64,000 nucleotides of DNA from Epiperipatus broadwayi. Taxonomy: Eukaryota > Onychophora > Udeonychophora > Euonychophora > Peripatidae. The stretch spans positions 620,001 to 684,000 of the forward strand of contig JAQFVV010006471.1 in the NCBI GenBank assembly GCA_028023455.1, written 5' to 3'. Below are positions 22,261 through 34,299 of the stretch, in pieces. The notes under the pieces were generated by a model. That model saw only the letters and a list, made by a program, of their open reading frames with translations, was not told the DNA's origin and did no database searches. The position numbers and the translations under genes were made by a program. Positions within the stretch are counted from its first letter, which is position 1; each line of letters starts with the position of its first letter.

Positions 22261-22725
22261 GATCACAGAGGACTTTTACCTCCCCAATTGCAGAGAGTGT
22301 GGACAAGCCCTTCTTTTCTAATTGCAACTGGGATATGTAGTCCAGAATAACATCTTGTATTTTCTCCTTGATCACCCCTTCAATGACCTTAAACAGAATT
22401 GGGTCATGGAGATTGGTCTTTTGCTAGATAGAGCAGATGGGTCCCAGTTTTTCTTAAGGAAGGGGACCATCACTATGGGATAAAGTTTAGGGATAGTCTT
22501 TTGCTGTTTGCAAGATGGTTAATTAGTTTTAACACTATGGGAGTCGTAAAATTCTCAAGGTTCGTAAGTATGAACTTTGGGATGCTGTGTAGTCCTGGAT
22601 GTACATTGGGAGGCAGAGTGGCCAAGTGGTTTTTGATGTTTGATATTGTTATTCCATGTTCATTGTTTTCTGATGTCTCATGCCACTGATTTGTGGGGTA
22701 GGGAGCAGAGTTTGACAGATGGTTT

Positions 22726-23019
22726 TTAAAATATGACTCTATTCAGATGAGCATTTGGTTGCCAGAGATATGGATACCACTGATGAGCAGAGACAAAGGA
22801 GTTTTTTTGTTTCTTCCTTGCCCCCAGAGCCCATCTGAGATAGCCATGTGTCCAGCAGTGTTGTCCAGGTAAGTATAACCTAGCATTCTTTGTTGCTATT
22901 ATTTCAGCAATCGCAGCTTGTTTCTGCTTGTACTGTGTTTTAAGTAATAGAAGGTTGTTTATAGTACCATCACTTGAGAAATTTTTAATTCTGTGGTGTA
23001 GCAGATCAAGCTCATTCAT
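22726..23019 (-). pseudogene. Linker of ORF2, LINE copy 2
   Basis: A 97-residue frame with NELDLLHHRIKNFSSDGTIN, AAIAEIIATKNARLYLPGQH and TWGYLRWALGA-type residues (seen as CWTHGYLRWALGARKKQK). It corresponds to the 13744-14337 frame of copy 1. It is separated from the endonuclease by a shift around 23020-23150. Confidence 0.7.
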
Positions 23020-23149
23020 AAGGGTTGTTGACCCTTTATGTTTTTGGTGTGCTGTAAGATTATGGTTTGGAGGATGCCTGTGAAGGTGAACCAGGCCTCC
23101 TTTGGATTTATGTTTAGAATGTCAATTTTTTAAAGAGTATGTAGGCATC

Positions 23150-23890
23150 TTAGAAAACAGCTTCCATGGCAGCAGCTTTAGTTATAATTCTGATTGTTTT
23201 ATTGAAGTCTATGGGAGTATAGCAGTCCAGATCCAGAGACACTATCAGGGCAAGATGATCTGAGAAGGGAACGAGTTGAAGCTTGGCTTCCAGACCATAA
23301 TGCAACTCTGAGGTGTAAAACATTAGGTCAATTAGCATTCTAGAGCTCTTCTTATAAAATGAGTATGCATTTTCAGGGAAAAAACCTCTGCCATTTATGA
23401 AACCCCTGGCTAAGAGATGAAGGTATTTCCATGTGAACACATCATATTGCAGGTTGAAGTCCCCCAAGAGGATTGTAGGGCCTTTGTTGTTTGCAGTGAT
23501 GAGATTTATGGTGTGGATTATTCTAGAATAGGTCAATGGGTTGTTCTGGCAATATACATAAATTGCAATGAATTCACTAGATTGGTATATAAGCCTGATT
23601 GCAATGAGATTGGCATCATGGTAAAGCACTTTGTAGGAAGAAGGTGGTTTACTGTTACTAATGATGACTCCTACCCTTCCAACAGCTGATGTATTAGTAG
23701 ACAGAAGAGTAAAGTCCAGTTTTGTAAGTTCAGGTATTATGTAAGGGTAGGAGTTCAGGTGAAATTTGGTCTCTCCTAAGAATAAAATATGAGATGTAAG
23801 ATGGAAAAAATGCCTAATCGCATATAAATGGTCAGGAGAATTAATTCCCCTGATGTTGCGACCAATGATTTGGCACTTGCTCCTATCCAT
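23150..23890 (-). CDS. APE-type endonuclease domain of LINE copy 2
   Basis: A 246-residue uninterrupted frame. Motifs in order: CQIIGRNIRGINS (residues about 6-18, Asn motif), ILFLGETKFH (about 34-43, catalytic Glu), GRVGVIIS (about 70-77), TILLGDFNLQYD (about 140-151, GDFN), LIDLMFYTSELHYGLEA (about 185-201) and FSDHLALIVSLD (about 207-218, SDH). All expected acidic and His positions are present, so this domain alone could still fold. Downstream coding continues in other phases, so it is the N-terminal part of a broken ORF2. It would nick genomic DNA to prime reverse transcription. The translated pieces share clear similarity with the frameshifted domain of copy 1. Confidence 0.85.
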   Translation of the reverse strand: MDRSKCQIIGRNIRGINSPDHLYAIRHFFHLTSHILFLGETKFHLNSYPYIIPELTKLDFTLLSTNTSAVGRVGVIISNSKPPSSYKVLYHDANLIAIRLIYQSSEFIAIYVYCQNNPLTYSRIIHTINLITANNKGPTILLGDFNLQYDVFTWKYLHLLARGFINGRGFFPENAYSFYKKSSRMLIDLMFYTSELHYGLEAKLQLVPFSDHLALIVSLDLDCYTPIDFNKTIRIITKAAAMEAVF

Positions 23891-23917
23891 GAAGATTATT
23901 GCTGCTTGGTTTTACTG

Positions 23918-24238
23918 TCAGCAGATTCTTTGATTGAGGGTTGGAATGGTCCTTGAGATCACTAAATTCCTGATCTGGCAAGGGTGACCTGTGGAAATTG
24001 GCTCGAATGTGCTCAGTTTCATTGTTGTGTGATTTATGACTGAGAGGGTTCTGGGATTTGCTTTGTACCTTCCGCATTTTTTTTCCAGAATAGAATTTAC
24101 GCTGCAGGGAAAAGAGAACTTCTGGTAATTTGGCTCAGAAGCAGGAGATAAGTGTGAGTCCTCTTTCTCAGAGCAGGCCTTTGAAAGTTTGAAAGATTTT
24201 TGTTTATTATTAGCATTAGAGGGTAGGTTGATATCCAT
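23918..24238 (-). pseudogene. Second part of ORF1-like region, LINE copy 2
   Basis: A 106-residue frame with KACSEKEDSHLSPASEPNYQ and a low-complexity polar composition, lying between the 24273-24665 frame and the endonuclease. An overlapping frame (23883-24077, starting MRKVQSKSQNPLSHKSHNNE) is likely its frame-shifted continuation, because it overlaps the endonuclease start. No domain is recognised. It is probably the C-terminal part of ORF1 or the N-terminus of ORF2. Confidence 0.4.
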
Positions 24239-24272
24239 GTCTGAGTCATAGTCTGAGATGGGAGGTGAAGAT

Positions 24273-24665
24273 CTATTTTTTAGTTGTGGGTGCTTTCATA
24301 TGGGCTGAATTCATAGAGGGTATTGATAGTTTTGATGTGTCCATTATAGATTTAGTGTTTGTAACTGCTGGTTTTGATCTTAGAGCTTTTGGAGTTCTGA
24401 GTGCATTGTTGTAGTCTTGATGGTCTATGCTTAGTAGTGCATTGTCTGTATCATCAGAAAAGATTGTTAGATTTTTGCATCTGGAGGCATTATTTGGTCC
24501 TTTTGATTTTGAGCTTTTTGGTAAATTGTCTGGTTTCTGTGAGTTATCTCTGGGCTTGGTGCCATTTAGGTTTTGATATGCTATTTGGATCTGTTTGCTG
24601 TCATTGGATGGTTTTCCCTTGAGTTCAGTAGAAGGATTCATAAGATCTTTGGTGAACCTTTCCAA
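24273..24665 (-). CDS. ORF1-like polar basic protein of LINE copy 2
   Basis: A 130-residue open frame starting MERFTKDL, rich in Lys, Ser, Asn and Pro (for example QKPDNLPKSSKSKGPNNASR). It has no transmembrane segment and no recognised zinc knuckle or RRM. LINE ORF1 proteins are typically basic RNA-binding partners of the RT, and the position upstream of the endonuclease supports that role. The frame stops before 24238-23918, which reads on in another phase (MDINLPSNANNKQKSF...), so one longer ORF1 may have been split by a frameshift. Confidence 0.45.
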   Translation of the reverse strand: MERFTKDLMNPSTELKGKPSNDSKQIQIAYQNLNGTKPRDNSQKPDNLPKSSKSKGPNNASRCKNLTIFSDDTDNALLSIDHQDYNNALRTPKALRSKPAVTNTKSIMDTSKLSIPSMNSAHMKAPTTKK

Positions 24666-24670
24666 ATTTT

Positions 24671-27509
24671 GTTAATGCTATTTTAAGTTAAATTATTTAA
24701 CTTACTTTTAATTAGGCACAGATATAGTATATGGTTGTATAAAGATTTAAAATAATTGATACTATTTTATAATATTATTAACATTAATTGTTTGAATATA
24801 TTCCAATATATTGCACATTCACCTAATTATTTTTGAATATTATACACACTGTTCTAATGTTAACTGAAACAAGATTATAAATTAAAACTGATCTTACTAA
24901 TTGACTATTATGATCAATTACTGATTATGATATTAGTATGTAATAAGTAATAAAATAATTGTAAAATCCATGAATTGACATCTGTACTACAATAGTATCT
25001 ATATAAGAGCAAATACATGTGATAATTGTATGCATACAGTAGGAAATAACTATCTACTGCATATATAGCATACAGTAAGTGGCTGTCACATATGTATCAC
25101 TATATAACATGTATGAAAGTAGAATGGATGGCAAATGATAGGAATTAATCATCTACCAGACATCATTGTTTTAAGTAAGATAATGATAGTAAGGGATATG
25201 CAATCACAAATTATGTTACAATTAACAAATACTAAAGTAAGATAATGATTGTAAGGGATATGCAATCACAAATTATGTTACAATTAACAAATACTAATAC
25301 ATTACATGAGAATGTGAATGAGATGTTACTCATAACCCAAATTGATGGATTCCAGCCATAAATTCATATCAATAATAATAATTCAAATATATGACCAATT
25401 AGCGAAAATGTATATCTACTTAATAGAACCCTAACCTAGCTTGTCTATGCAACATGATTACTCTCCACTTATAATTTAATAAATTCATGACTTTAAAATA
25501 TTATTTCTTTTAAATAAAGTGAAAAAAATGATTTAACTAATATACAGTTTTTAATAGTATGACAAGAGATTGTGATTGCAAGCCAATTGCCTTTTTATAA
25601 AATAATTTATTATCATTAGCACTGACTAAACTATGGCATAATATTTAAATAGAACTACAATTTCTTGCCATCCACTTGCTCACAAACAGACTAAAAATAA
25701 ATCATTATTCATTAACATATTTCATTAAATTGGAGACAATAATCGACTAAATATGAGTTTAAAGTTTATATTTATTATTTCAAAAATTTAGGTTCAGTCT
25801 TTATATATTAGCAGAGTTGATTTTTTAAAATCATAAATATGATGGATGGTTTAAATTATTATTTCACATTTGTTTTAGATGTGTAGATGTAAATTAGGTT
25901 TTGGTTTGGTCATTAGTTCTTCCTGTAGCATTGAACATCAGACCATTCCTCATCTCTGGTGGATACATAGTGGATGTACAAATGGATGGTTCTTCATATG
26001 CAGACAAATTCTTTTTCAGAACTCAGATTAGGGTTTTCAGCCTGCACTGTGCCAACTTGACAGTGAAGCAAATAATGGCTTTTCTACTCTTGCATGATCA
26101 GAAAAGAATTAATTAACCTTTTAAGTGTAGAAACTCCAGTTGGATGAATGAATTAAGACTCTAAACTTTTGATTGGTCAATTACAAATTCAGCAGTAAAA
26201 ATACATTAATCTTTTAATAATATATTTTTTTTAGTTTTGTTTGTAAATCTATATTAATAATTTGTCAGATTATAAAAGTGAACAAATGTTTTTTCAAAAA
26301 AAATTTTTTATTTATAATTATAAAAATATTCATCAACAGAATATCTAAAAAAAAAGTTCATAACAAATTAGAAAGTGTTGCAGATGTCATTGGTTTCTTT
26401 CTCAATTTTACATTGTGTAAAAGTAAATAATTTTTATTAAAACCTTAATTATTTTTCTAAAATAATTTTATTTTCAATATATTTTATCTAAATAATTTAT
26501 AATATGTCAAAAAATACTTAAAATACTCTAAAATGTTTGTTTTCATTTTCAAAATCAAAACAAAGAAGTTGGAGCAGTGAAAATTATTGACAAGCAGTCT
26601 CTTCTGACCAATATGAGCAACAACCAATCAGTGCTTAGGAAAGACTGCCTTCTGTTGTTAAAACTTAAATTTGAATATTATTGATTTTTTTTACTTGTAA
26701 AAAAGTTCTAGAGAGGCCAACATCTTACAGTACTTTTTTAAGCTTTAAAATGACCGTAAATTTACTATGGTAATGTAAAAAGTGATGGCTTTTGAGTGAC
26801 TTGAATCTATGTCTGTCTATGACTGGAAACTTCTATCAAAGGGTTAAACCAAAATAATAATAATGGCAGAATGATACTCACTGGCAGAATAATATTTATT
26901 GGCAGTATCAAGATAGAATTACAGAAAGACCATAATGATGCAGTCTAATGATGGCAAACTTTCAAGATCTAAAATAGAATAATCATCAACATAATTTCCA
27001 GCACTATTTATATGATTTTAATTTATCTGTATAATTTAGAATGATCTCATCATTTGGATCCTTTGATCTATTGAGTATAAATATCTCCATTACTTTCACT
27101 GAGGTCTGAGTTATTTGTCAAATACCTTATTTGTATGCTCTTATTTTTGAGTGGGAATAACAGCCTTTTCAATTAAATTGTTTTAATAATTTATCTCCTA
27201 AATTTTAAACTAGTAATCAGTTTACAAGAATTTTAATTACTTTTTCTAAAGTGTCATTTCCACTTTTTATTATTGTTAAAGAAAAAACACCTTTTTCTTT
27301 TAATTAAACTACTTTTAAGTTAAATTTAGAATCAATTATCTTTTTAAATTTAGAATATATTTTGCATTTAACACAAAATAACTTCATAATTAATTATACA
27401 GTATACACTATCTGTGCATTTATAATACATATTTTTAATTTGTATTTATTAAATTTATTAAACTTTTGAACTTAAATTTTGTTCATAGTTGTTTATATGG
27501 GAACATGAA

Positions 27510-27510
<1 letters not shown>
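24671..27510. other. AT-rich stretch with one short tandem duplication
   Basis: No gene was recognised. A 71-codon frame at 25901-26116 has no known motif, though its surroundings are a little less AT-rich than average. The duplication at 25173-25296 is listed separately. Confidence 0.5.
25173..25296. repeat. 62-bp tandem duplication
   Basis: Two adjacent copies (25173-25234 and 25235-25296), each starting AAGTAAGATAATGAT and ending AATTAACAAATACTA. They differ at one base by eye (ATAGTAAGG versus ATTGTAAGG). The near identity suggests a recent slippage or duplication event. Confidence 0.9.

Positions 27511-27516
<6 letters not shown>

Positions 27517-27588
<72 letters not shown>
27517..27588. 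repeat. (TA)n microsatellite
   Basis: Perfect TA run of about 72 bp directly abutting the 173-bp tandem duplication. The second duplication unit begins with a shortened TA run. Confidence 0.95.
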
Positions 27589-27590
<2 letters not shown>

Positions 27591-27925
27591 TTAGCTATAT
27601 ATAATAAATCAGAAATCGAGAATAGGACTAGAGAATTTGATTAGAGTCAACACATAAATTTTTACACATATATTTTTTTCTATTAATCTTTTATATATAG
27701 TCCACACAAATAGCATATGATGTGTTAAATTTGTATATTATTAATAATTAATATATATATAGGTTAGCTATATATAATAAATCAGAAATCGAGAATAGGA
27801 CTAGAGAATTTGATTTGAGTCAACACATAAATTTTTACACATATATTTTTTTCTATTAATCTTTTATATATAGTCCACACAAATAGCATATGATGTGTTA
27901 AATTTGTATATTATTAGTAATTAAT
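27588..27925. repeat. 173-bp tandem duplication
   Basis: AGGTTAGCTATATATAATAA occurs at 27588 and again at 27761. The following sequence (including AATCGAGAATAGGACTAGAG and CACACAAATAGCATATGATG) is repeated with only a couple of differences, such as GATTAGAGTC versus GATTTGAGTC. It could be a minisatellite with two units or a replication duplication starting in the adjacent (TA)n. Confidence 0.9.
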
Positions 27926-29390
27926 AAATATGTCAAACTTTGAACACACTAATTCCTAATTATGTGTAGCTGAACATGTATTAATACAAGGACTAAGGCA
28001 ATGAAGAAAAAAGCAAATAAAAGAATCACGTTTGTGCTATTTCATTTTATTTTGCAGCTGACATTATCAAACAGCTGCAACGTTAATATGACGTTAACAT
28101 TTGTTTTCCGTCAACTTTAAAATGAATATTAAAAAATTTTACATAAAAAAAAAATATCTATTTTTACATAATATATGGTTTCCTTCTTTCCTCTCATCCA
28201 TAATTTATTTTTTCAATGCAAAAATACATAAAAACAGGAAAATTTTTCAACTACAACTTATAATTAAGTTTGAAATATTTTATATAATTGTAAATTATAG
28301 ATTTCAAGTTAAAAAAATAACAATAATAAATTAATAATGTAATGCCTCAAATACAAAAAAAACGTATGTATACCACAATTAAGAAAGTTGATAAACATCA
28401 ACGAGTAAAACAAACTCAGATAAATGTAAAAATAAATATTTAATTTATATTTTTAAAAAAGCATATTATTTATCTGACATATTTGTAACTCAGAATCTGT
28501 GAAATATGAAAATTATTATTCAAGCACATAGTTACACCAGGAAAAATTAATCAATAATATTAATAAACTGACAATATTGCATTTCAGATAAGACAATTAC
28601 AATACTCAAACTGAAAATTTAATACTAATGCGTCTAACAATAATACCATTATTTTAAATACAAATTAATGTAATTATTTTTTTTTTTTTTAAAAATTAAA
28701 AAAAAAAAATTATCATGCAGTGAAGCTAAAATGATTTATAGTTTGATTTTTTTTTTTTTTAGATAAATATATCTTAATGATTTTTAAAAAAGCTTCTATA
28801 AATGAAGTTAATAAGATTCTTCATATAAAAGTAAACATTATACTCCTTAAAATGTATTTATACCCTATATACATATATTGATTATTATTGTATTATCATA
28901 CTATACTTCTAGCGTTTTATTAAAGTTCAAATTGAATCAAAAAAGCAGTTGACTTGACTTCTAAATACGTTTGTCTACTCCACTAATATTTCTCAATACT
29001 TTAAAAAATATGCCGCAAGTATGTTTGATCTTCAATGAAAGATTTAAGACTGTTTATTGGTCAATAAAGAATTTAAGGTTATTTATATTGGTCAGTAAAT
29101 AATAATACAACTATTTTTAACTAAAAGATAAATAAAAAAAGAAACCAATATCCAAACATAATTCAATCAAGAAAATCACAATTCAAACTGTTCAATAACA
29201 GGCAATTGCCATTCTCCTTCTTTCTAAGTATATTTAAAATTAAACATAATTGGTTATTTGCAATATAAAATATTTGCTTATTTAGTTTCATACTTCTTGA
29301 ATTTCAATATATATAACATTATTTCAGGCTAAAAAAATCAGTTTATTCTTTTTGTTGATAGGGCTTTGTCTTGCTCTTTTCTTTTTATAG
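27926..29390. other. AT-rich stretch, no gene identified
   Basis: No gene recognised. It contains several A and T homopolymer runs (for example 28678-28690 and 28747-28760). Confidence 0.5.
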
Positions 29391-29399
29391 ACTGTTTTA

Positions 29400-31550
29400 C
29401 ATACCTATCTATATATTTATTTATATATTCTCACATTGGGTTGAATTATTCGTTTATTTGCCATTGTTATGTGAGCAGCTTCTTTGATTTTTTTTTTTTA
29501 ATTTTTCCTCTCTAATTGACTTTGATAGATAACTGATCTGCTCCTTACGTCTGTTTTATTTTTTCTAATTATTAGTTTGTGTTCTTTCAATTGATTTTTT
29601 AATGGAGCAACTAGTTACACCAATATATATCCACTCATATATTTTATACATTTAAAATGGTTTTATAAAGTTATCTGATGTTATGTTCATTGTAGATTTT
29701 CTTTAGTTTATTTTCTATTTCTTATACACATGGATGCAGTACCAATATTTGTTTTTTTTTCTTTTCATGTTTCTTTTTGTTATCTAAGATTTTTTTAATG
29801 ACAGTTAATGTATCACAATTTTTCATGAGAGTTTGATTATGTAAATCTTTATTTTTACTAAATCAATGATTTTTAAACAATCTTGTTTACTCTATTTTAT
29901 AGTGATACTATAATTTCATGTTTGTGTTTCTCAAGTGATTGGATTATCTAAGTATTTTCCTGGGTGTATTGGTTTTCTGTAAAAAAATTTTGATTTTGAC
30001 ACAAAGAAGTCTTGTCACCAAAACATCTAAGAAAGTCAATTTTTGTTCTTATTTTGATGCTATTGTGAATTAAATTTAAAAGGATATGTTGTTGATGTGT
30101 GTGCAGGATATTTGTAATAGTGCTTTATTATGTGTCTATAAAACAAATGTATCATCATCATAGCAAAACAAATTTAGGTGGATATGGCTCTTATTTAAAA
30201 GTTTTCCATGTAAATATTGCTAATCAAAGGTGACAGTGGTGAGCCTACAGTCATCCATTGATTTTGTTGAAATAATTCTGGGTTTTATTTGAAGTATATT
30301 GTTGGTATGCAGAATATTAATAGTCTGCTTACACTTTGAATAAGAAGAGTTGATCTGGCTTGTAAGCTATTAGCATCAATTAAGCACAATGCTTTATCAC
30401 AGGGTATATTTGTAAATGAAATTTTCAATTTCTAATTCTTGATTAATTCTACAAAGAGTTTTGAATCCCTGACAAAGGTCTATGTCTTTTATGACAAAAG
30501 ACTGAGAACTTTGAAAAGAAATCTTGACATGGTTTGGCAAGATAAATTTCTAGATGTATTAATAAATTTTAATCAAATATGATCCTTATTAATGATATGT
30601 AGACCATAGAGATGATAGATTTTTCTGAAATATGCTGTTGATTTGATTTCTGAGCAATGTTTATGTTTGTAACTTTGTTTGTATACTCATTATTAGATTT
30701 TCCCTTTTTTTATTGTCCTGCTGTGAGGAGTTGTATTTTGTTATTATAATTAGTTACATCCATTACAACTGTAGTTTTACCTTTGACAGCAGGGATAAAT
30801 GATTATAGATATAGTATCTACTTTGAGAATTCTTTCACTCTAAGAAATGTTTGATTTCAATTTTTGTTTTCTCTCAAGCATTCATATCAATCCCCACTAT
30901 AATTCTACTGTTCTTTTAGAGGCAATTTTTGAGTGACTGACTCAATGTCTGATATTATATCTATTAAAAGAATATTAGATGGTGTAATAGCAAAATGTAA
31001 TCATTTTCCTGAATGGACATGTCAGCATCTGTAAGATGTTTAAAACTAAGATTTTTAATACATGGAGCTGGTAGGTTATTTGGTGCAGTATGATTTTCAA
31101 TATGCCAATGTAGATTTACAGGCTTTTTGATTTGACATTTTTTTTATTTTTCCATGTAAGTTAGTATATAATCTTTTTCCTGCTTAAAATACTGTTAAAA
31201 AATCTTCATCCGGTAGTTTAATTTTTAGAAAACATTCTACATTGCCAATAGAACACAAGGTTTGATACTTGGAAATTTTTTGAGCATTTATTCATTCTTT
31301 TAAGAGGACCTCACTTGCTCTCAGAATAATTTTCTAAGCTCTCTGGGAATGAATTGAAGGCTTTACTTGCAAACTTATAGGAACAATTTTTTCAAATTTA
31401 TATTTACAAAATTTAAATGATTTTCTACATACAGTTTTGGAAATATTTTTTTCCAAATATCTAAAGTTTGGTATAGTATTAGATCCATATTGAAATCATA
31501 TAATATTTGTCTGAATGTTTTGTAATGATGATTTTTTAGTGTTAATTATT
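29400..31550 (-). pseudogene. Penelope-like retroelement with RT and GIY-YIG relics
   Basis: The minus strand carries the PLE domain order with many stops. KGKTTVVMDVTNYNNKIQLL (about 30790-30725) is the N-terminal RT motif. MTVGSPLSPLISNIYMENF (about 30254-30195) is the G-SPLSP...NIYME motif. CYDDDTFVL (about 30165-30138) is the YVDDTF catalytic motif with Val changed to Asp. KLTFLDVLVTR and KTNTPRKIL (about 30045-29960) match the FLDV...KPT...R-Y-L stretch. YIYIGVTSCSIKKSIE (about 29635-29590) is the GIY-YIG endonuclease. The N-terminal part towards 31500 is poorly readable. PLEs move by reverse transcription primed at a DNA nick. This copy is inactive. A second GIY-YIG region lies upstream at 31860-32260 in the same orientation. 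Confidence 0.85.
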
Positions 31551-31730
31551 TATTGGACTATTTTTACCATCTAATATAAAAATTAAATGTCTGTAAAAAA
31601 TTTAAACTTTATTTAAACTTTCCAAATACATTCACCTATATTAATACTACACAGGTTGGTATATAACATGCTTCAAATGATATTCTCTACTCTTCTTTAA
31701 ATGTTTCTGGCATGCCCAATGACAGTACTA

Positions 31731-31811
31731 GAATGAAAGTTGAACCTGGATTTTTACGCACTTTAATATTGAATTTAAGGCAATGCTCTAACTAGCTGAG
31801 TTATTTTGCCA
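31731..31811 (-). mobile_element. tRNA-like SINE head or tRNA pseudogene
   Basis: On the minus strand GGCAAAATAACTCAGCTAGT plus TAGAGCA forms a D-arm and A box (31784-31803), and CCAGGTTCAACTTTC (31735-31749) matches the B box core GGTTCRANYC. Spacing between the boxes is about 35 nt. The acceptor ends do not pair, so it is not a functional tRNA. It lies between the two PLE pieces. Confidence 0.55.
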
Positions 31812-31859
31812 AAAGCAACAGTCAGAAATTTCATATTCTTACCTATAAGAGTGCTGATT

Positions 31860-32260
31860 TGTCCATTTTTTTCTTAAAAGCAATGTTAAGTAATAACTTC
31901 CAGGCATTATATATTCTCATATTGGATTGATTTATTGGAGTTATTTAACATTGTCATGTGAGCAGCATTTTTAAATTTTCTTTTTTTGTATTTATTTCTC
32001 TCTATTCAATATTTTTGTATTTTCCCAATCAAACACATGTTTCTTGGTATATACATTGATTGTTATTTTATATATGTCTTTTTTTTTCTTTTCTAATCAT
32101 TAGTGCATGTTCTTTCAATTGCTTTTCAATAGGGAGACTGGTATCACCAATATACATCCTACCACATTCACCCAATATGATAGATAATACATAATGTCTG
32201 GAAGTCATATTTAGTAAATTACTCTTAAGAACAAACTGAGAAAACATAAGTATCCTCATA
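31860..32260 (-). pseudogene. Upstream GIY-YIG fragment of a tandem PLE pair
   Basis: A 63-residue frame (32068-32259) contains LGECGRMYIGDTSLPIEKQL then KEHALMIRKEKKRH, a clear PLE-type GIY-YIG pattern (C-x-x-C/G-x-x-YIG-x-T-x-x-x-x-x-R/Q-x-KEH). The sequence downstream (32000-31860) resembles the 3' flank of the GIY-YIG copy at 29430-29690 (both contain GCTGCTCACAT). So a partial copy precedes a longer one in the same direction, the pseudo-LTR-like tandem arrangement known for Penelope elements. Confidence 0.75.
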
Positions 32261-32335
32261 GATAAGTGGATGAATTTCTAAAATCTCTTGCCTTTGACAG
32301 AATATCTTATTGGTCAAAGCATTACCTGAAATTCA

Positions 32336-32381
32336 ATATTCAAGAATATATATATATATATATATATATATTCTTGAATAT
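32336..32381. repeat. 46-bp perfect TA-rich palindrome
   Basis: ATATTCAAGAATATA, a TA core, then TATATTCTTGAATAT form a perfect inverted repeat. A further TA run follows to 32391. It could extrude as a cruciform. It may have arisen by inversion within a TA array. Confidence 0.9.
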
Positions 32382-32391
32382 ATATATATAT

Positions 32392-34290
32392 TATGCCTCT
32401 TGGGTGGACATGCCCAAATGTATATATGCAGATTCAGTTCACATGCTAGTATTATCATTGGTCAGCTAATATCATCTAAAAAAGAGCAAAATGATCCTAG
32501 TAAAAACCTTGTGTTATATACAAATATGTGTGTTTATACTAATAGTTGAATGAATTTGGAAAGTTTAAATAAAATTCAATAATTAATATTTGATTGTGGG
32601 AAAAGTTCTACAAATAATTAATTCTAAAATGTCGTCATCACAAATCTTCAAATAACTCAAGCTTAGTTCTTTTTTATCAATATAATAATGACCTGTAAAA
32701 TATACTACATAAAATAAAGCAGATTCTCTGTCACTATATTAAAAACTTGTAATATATATTTTCTCTCAACATAAAAAAATCCTCATTAAATGCATCATCT
32801 ATAAGTACAATCCTATTGTTCCAGTAAGAATATAAGTGAAATCAATTCATTCTTGTTGAATATCTGTAAGATAAGAAATCCAAAACTTATCTAACCACTT
32901 TTTGCAATTAATTCAAGAATTACTTCAATTGTGTCTTGCAATAAACTTTAAAAAAACTCACCCATTCTCCATAATGATTTATCTGATTTACATAAAAGGA
33001 GAAAACTTGTTTTAACTTTTGATTAGTTAAAAACAAATCATTATATTTCCAAATAAAAAATCCCAATTAAATTAGTTTCCTTATCAGGAAGCACACATTC
33101 TGGATTTATACTGTCATCAAGTTCAAACTCTATCATGATCCATGATATCTGTCATCCATGATTCTTCAAAAATTAATTCATAATTTCTATCCAGTATCTC
33201 TCGCATTTTTCTTTAAAAAATATTTTCATGCCCCATTTTATTATTTGTAATCTATAAATTAATATAATCTTTAATAAACAATAAAATACAGATTCTCAGC
33301 TTATTAACAATCTTCCAATTTTAATTCTTCTAAAAAGGCTCATCTATTTTATTGGAAAAACAGGAAATCAGTCACTATCCTACCAATACCTTTCAATTTT
33401 AATTCTTTCAGAAAGATTCACTCATTCACCTGCAAGACAGAAAATTAGCCACAGTTTCTGATCATCTGATTCAGGTGCCTGTTATTAAGTGCCAATAATT
33501 CTTTGCAAATCTAATATCCTTAACTGAATATTGTATATTGTTACAAATTTCCACTTAAATAAAAAAACTTATATTCCAAATAGTTAAATAATACCCAGAT
33601 TTGTCCATAATAACTTTACCACTTTTCTTTAAGCTTTTAATGTTCTGTGCTCTTGGAAATAGAGGAAAATTCTCATACTCAATCAATCCATTTCTTCAAA
33701 AATATCTCCCACAATGCTTTAATCTACTAAATAATTACCCTTAAGAATGTATTCTTATGATTATCAAAAATAAACCATCATCATGAAGTATTCTTGCAGG
33801 CAATATAACTTCCTTTTCTTGATCATCTTTTTCACAAATATCTGAGTTCTCCCTGCATTTATTTTAATTTAAGAATTTTAATTCAAAACAGTCCTATGAT
33901 CTCAATAGTAAAATAACTAACTCACATTACCCTTCACTCCATCCCAATGTATCACTTATTAATATTTAGGTTTTCAAAAATCAGTTTCTATTCTTCTGCA
34001 GTTAAATTCACTGTTTTCATTTCAACAAAAATTTTATTAACAATAAATAGTGATTACATACTAATAAAGGATAGATAAATGAATAAATTGTACAATAATA
34101 TGATTGTATAATGTTCTATTTGTTATCTGACTAGATTTTGTTATGAGAGTACAATTGTTATACTCTTATGTGGTTAGGTATAGTGATAAGATTCTAATAA
34201 CTTGATTAATGGAATAAGCATTTTTTATATAAACATGAATATTTTCTTTTAGAATTTCCTATTCTATAATGCTGGGTATGTGGGAGTTGA
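32392..34290. other. AT-rich stretch, no gene identified
   Basis: No gene recognised. Between about 33300 and 33480 two loosely similar blocks of around 80 bp share AATTTTAATTCTT and nearby motifs, suggesting an old tandem repeat. The translation gives no known domain. Confidence 0.45.
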
Positions 34291-34299
34291 TAATCAGGA

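Larger units (their letters stand above)
20550..24670 (-). mobile_element. L1/Tx1-like LINE, copy 2 (near full length)
   Basis: Same organisation as copy 1, in the opposite orientation and about 4.1 kb to its right: polar ORF1-like frames, APE endonuclease, linker with LRWALGA, reverse transcriptase, W-NGK segment, C-terminal Cys/His motif, and a 3' AATAAA (20572-20577 on the minus strand). It is noticeably more GC-rich than the flanks, consistent with a younger insertion. It is less broken than copy 1, but the RT motif C is altered and several stops and shifts remain. The 5' edge is near the start of the 24273-24665 frame. The 3' edge is estimated from the shared 3' end. Confidence 0.88.

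Noticed and set aside
25901-26116. A possible small gene or exon (71 codons)
   Set aside because: No domain, no clear splice or promoter context, and the length is within chance expectation for a less AT-rich patch.
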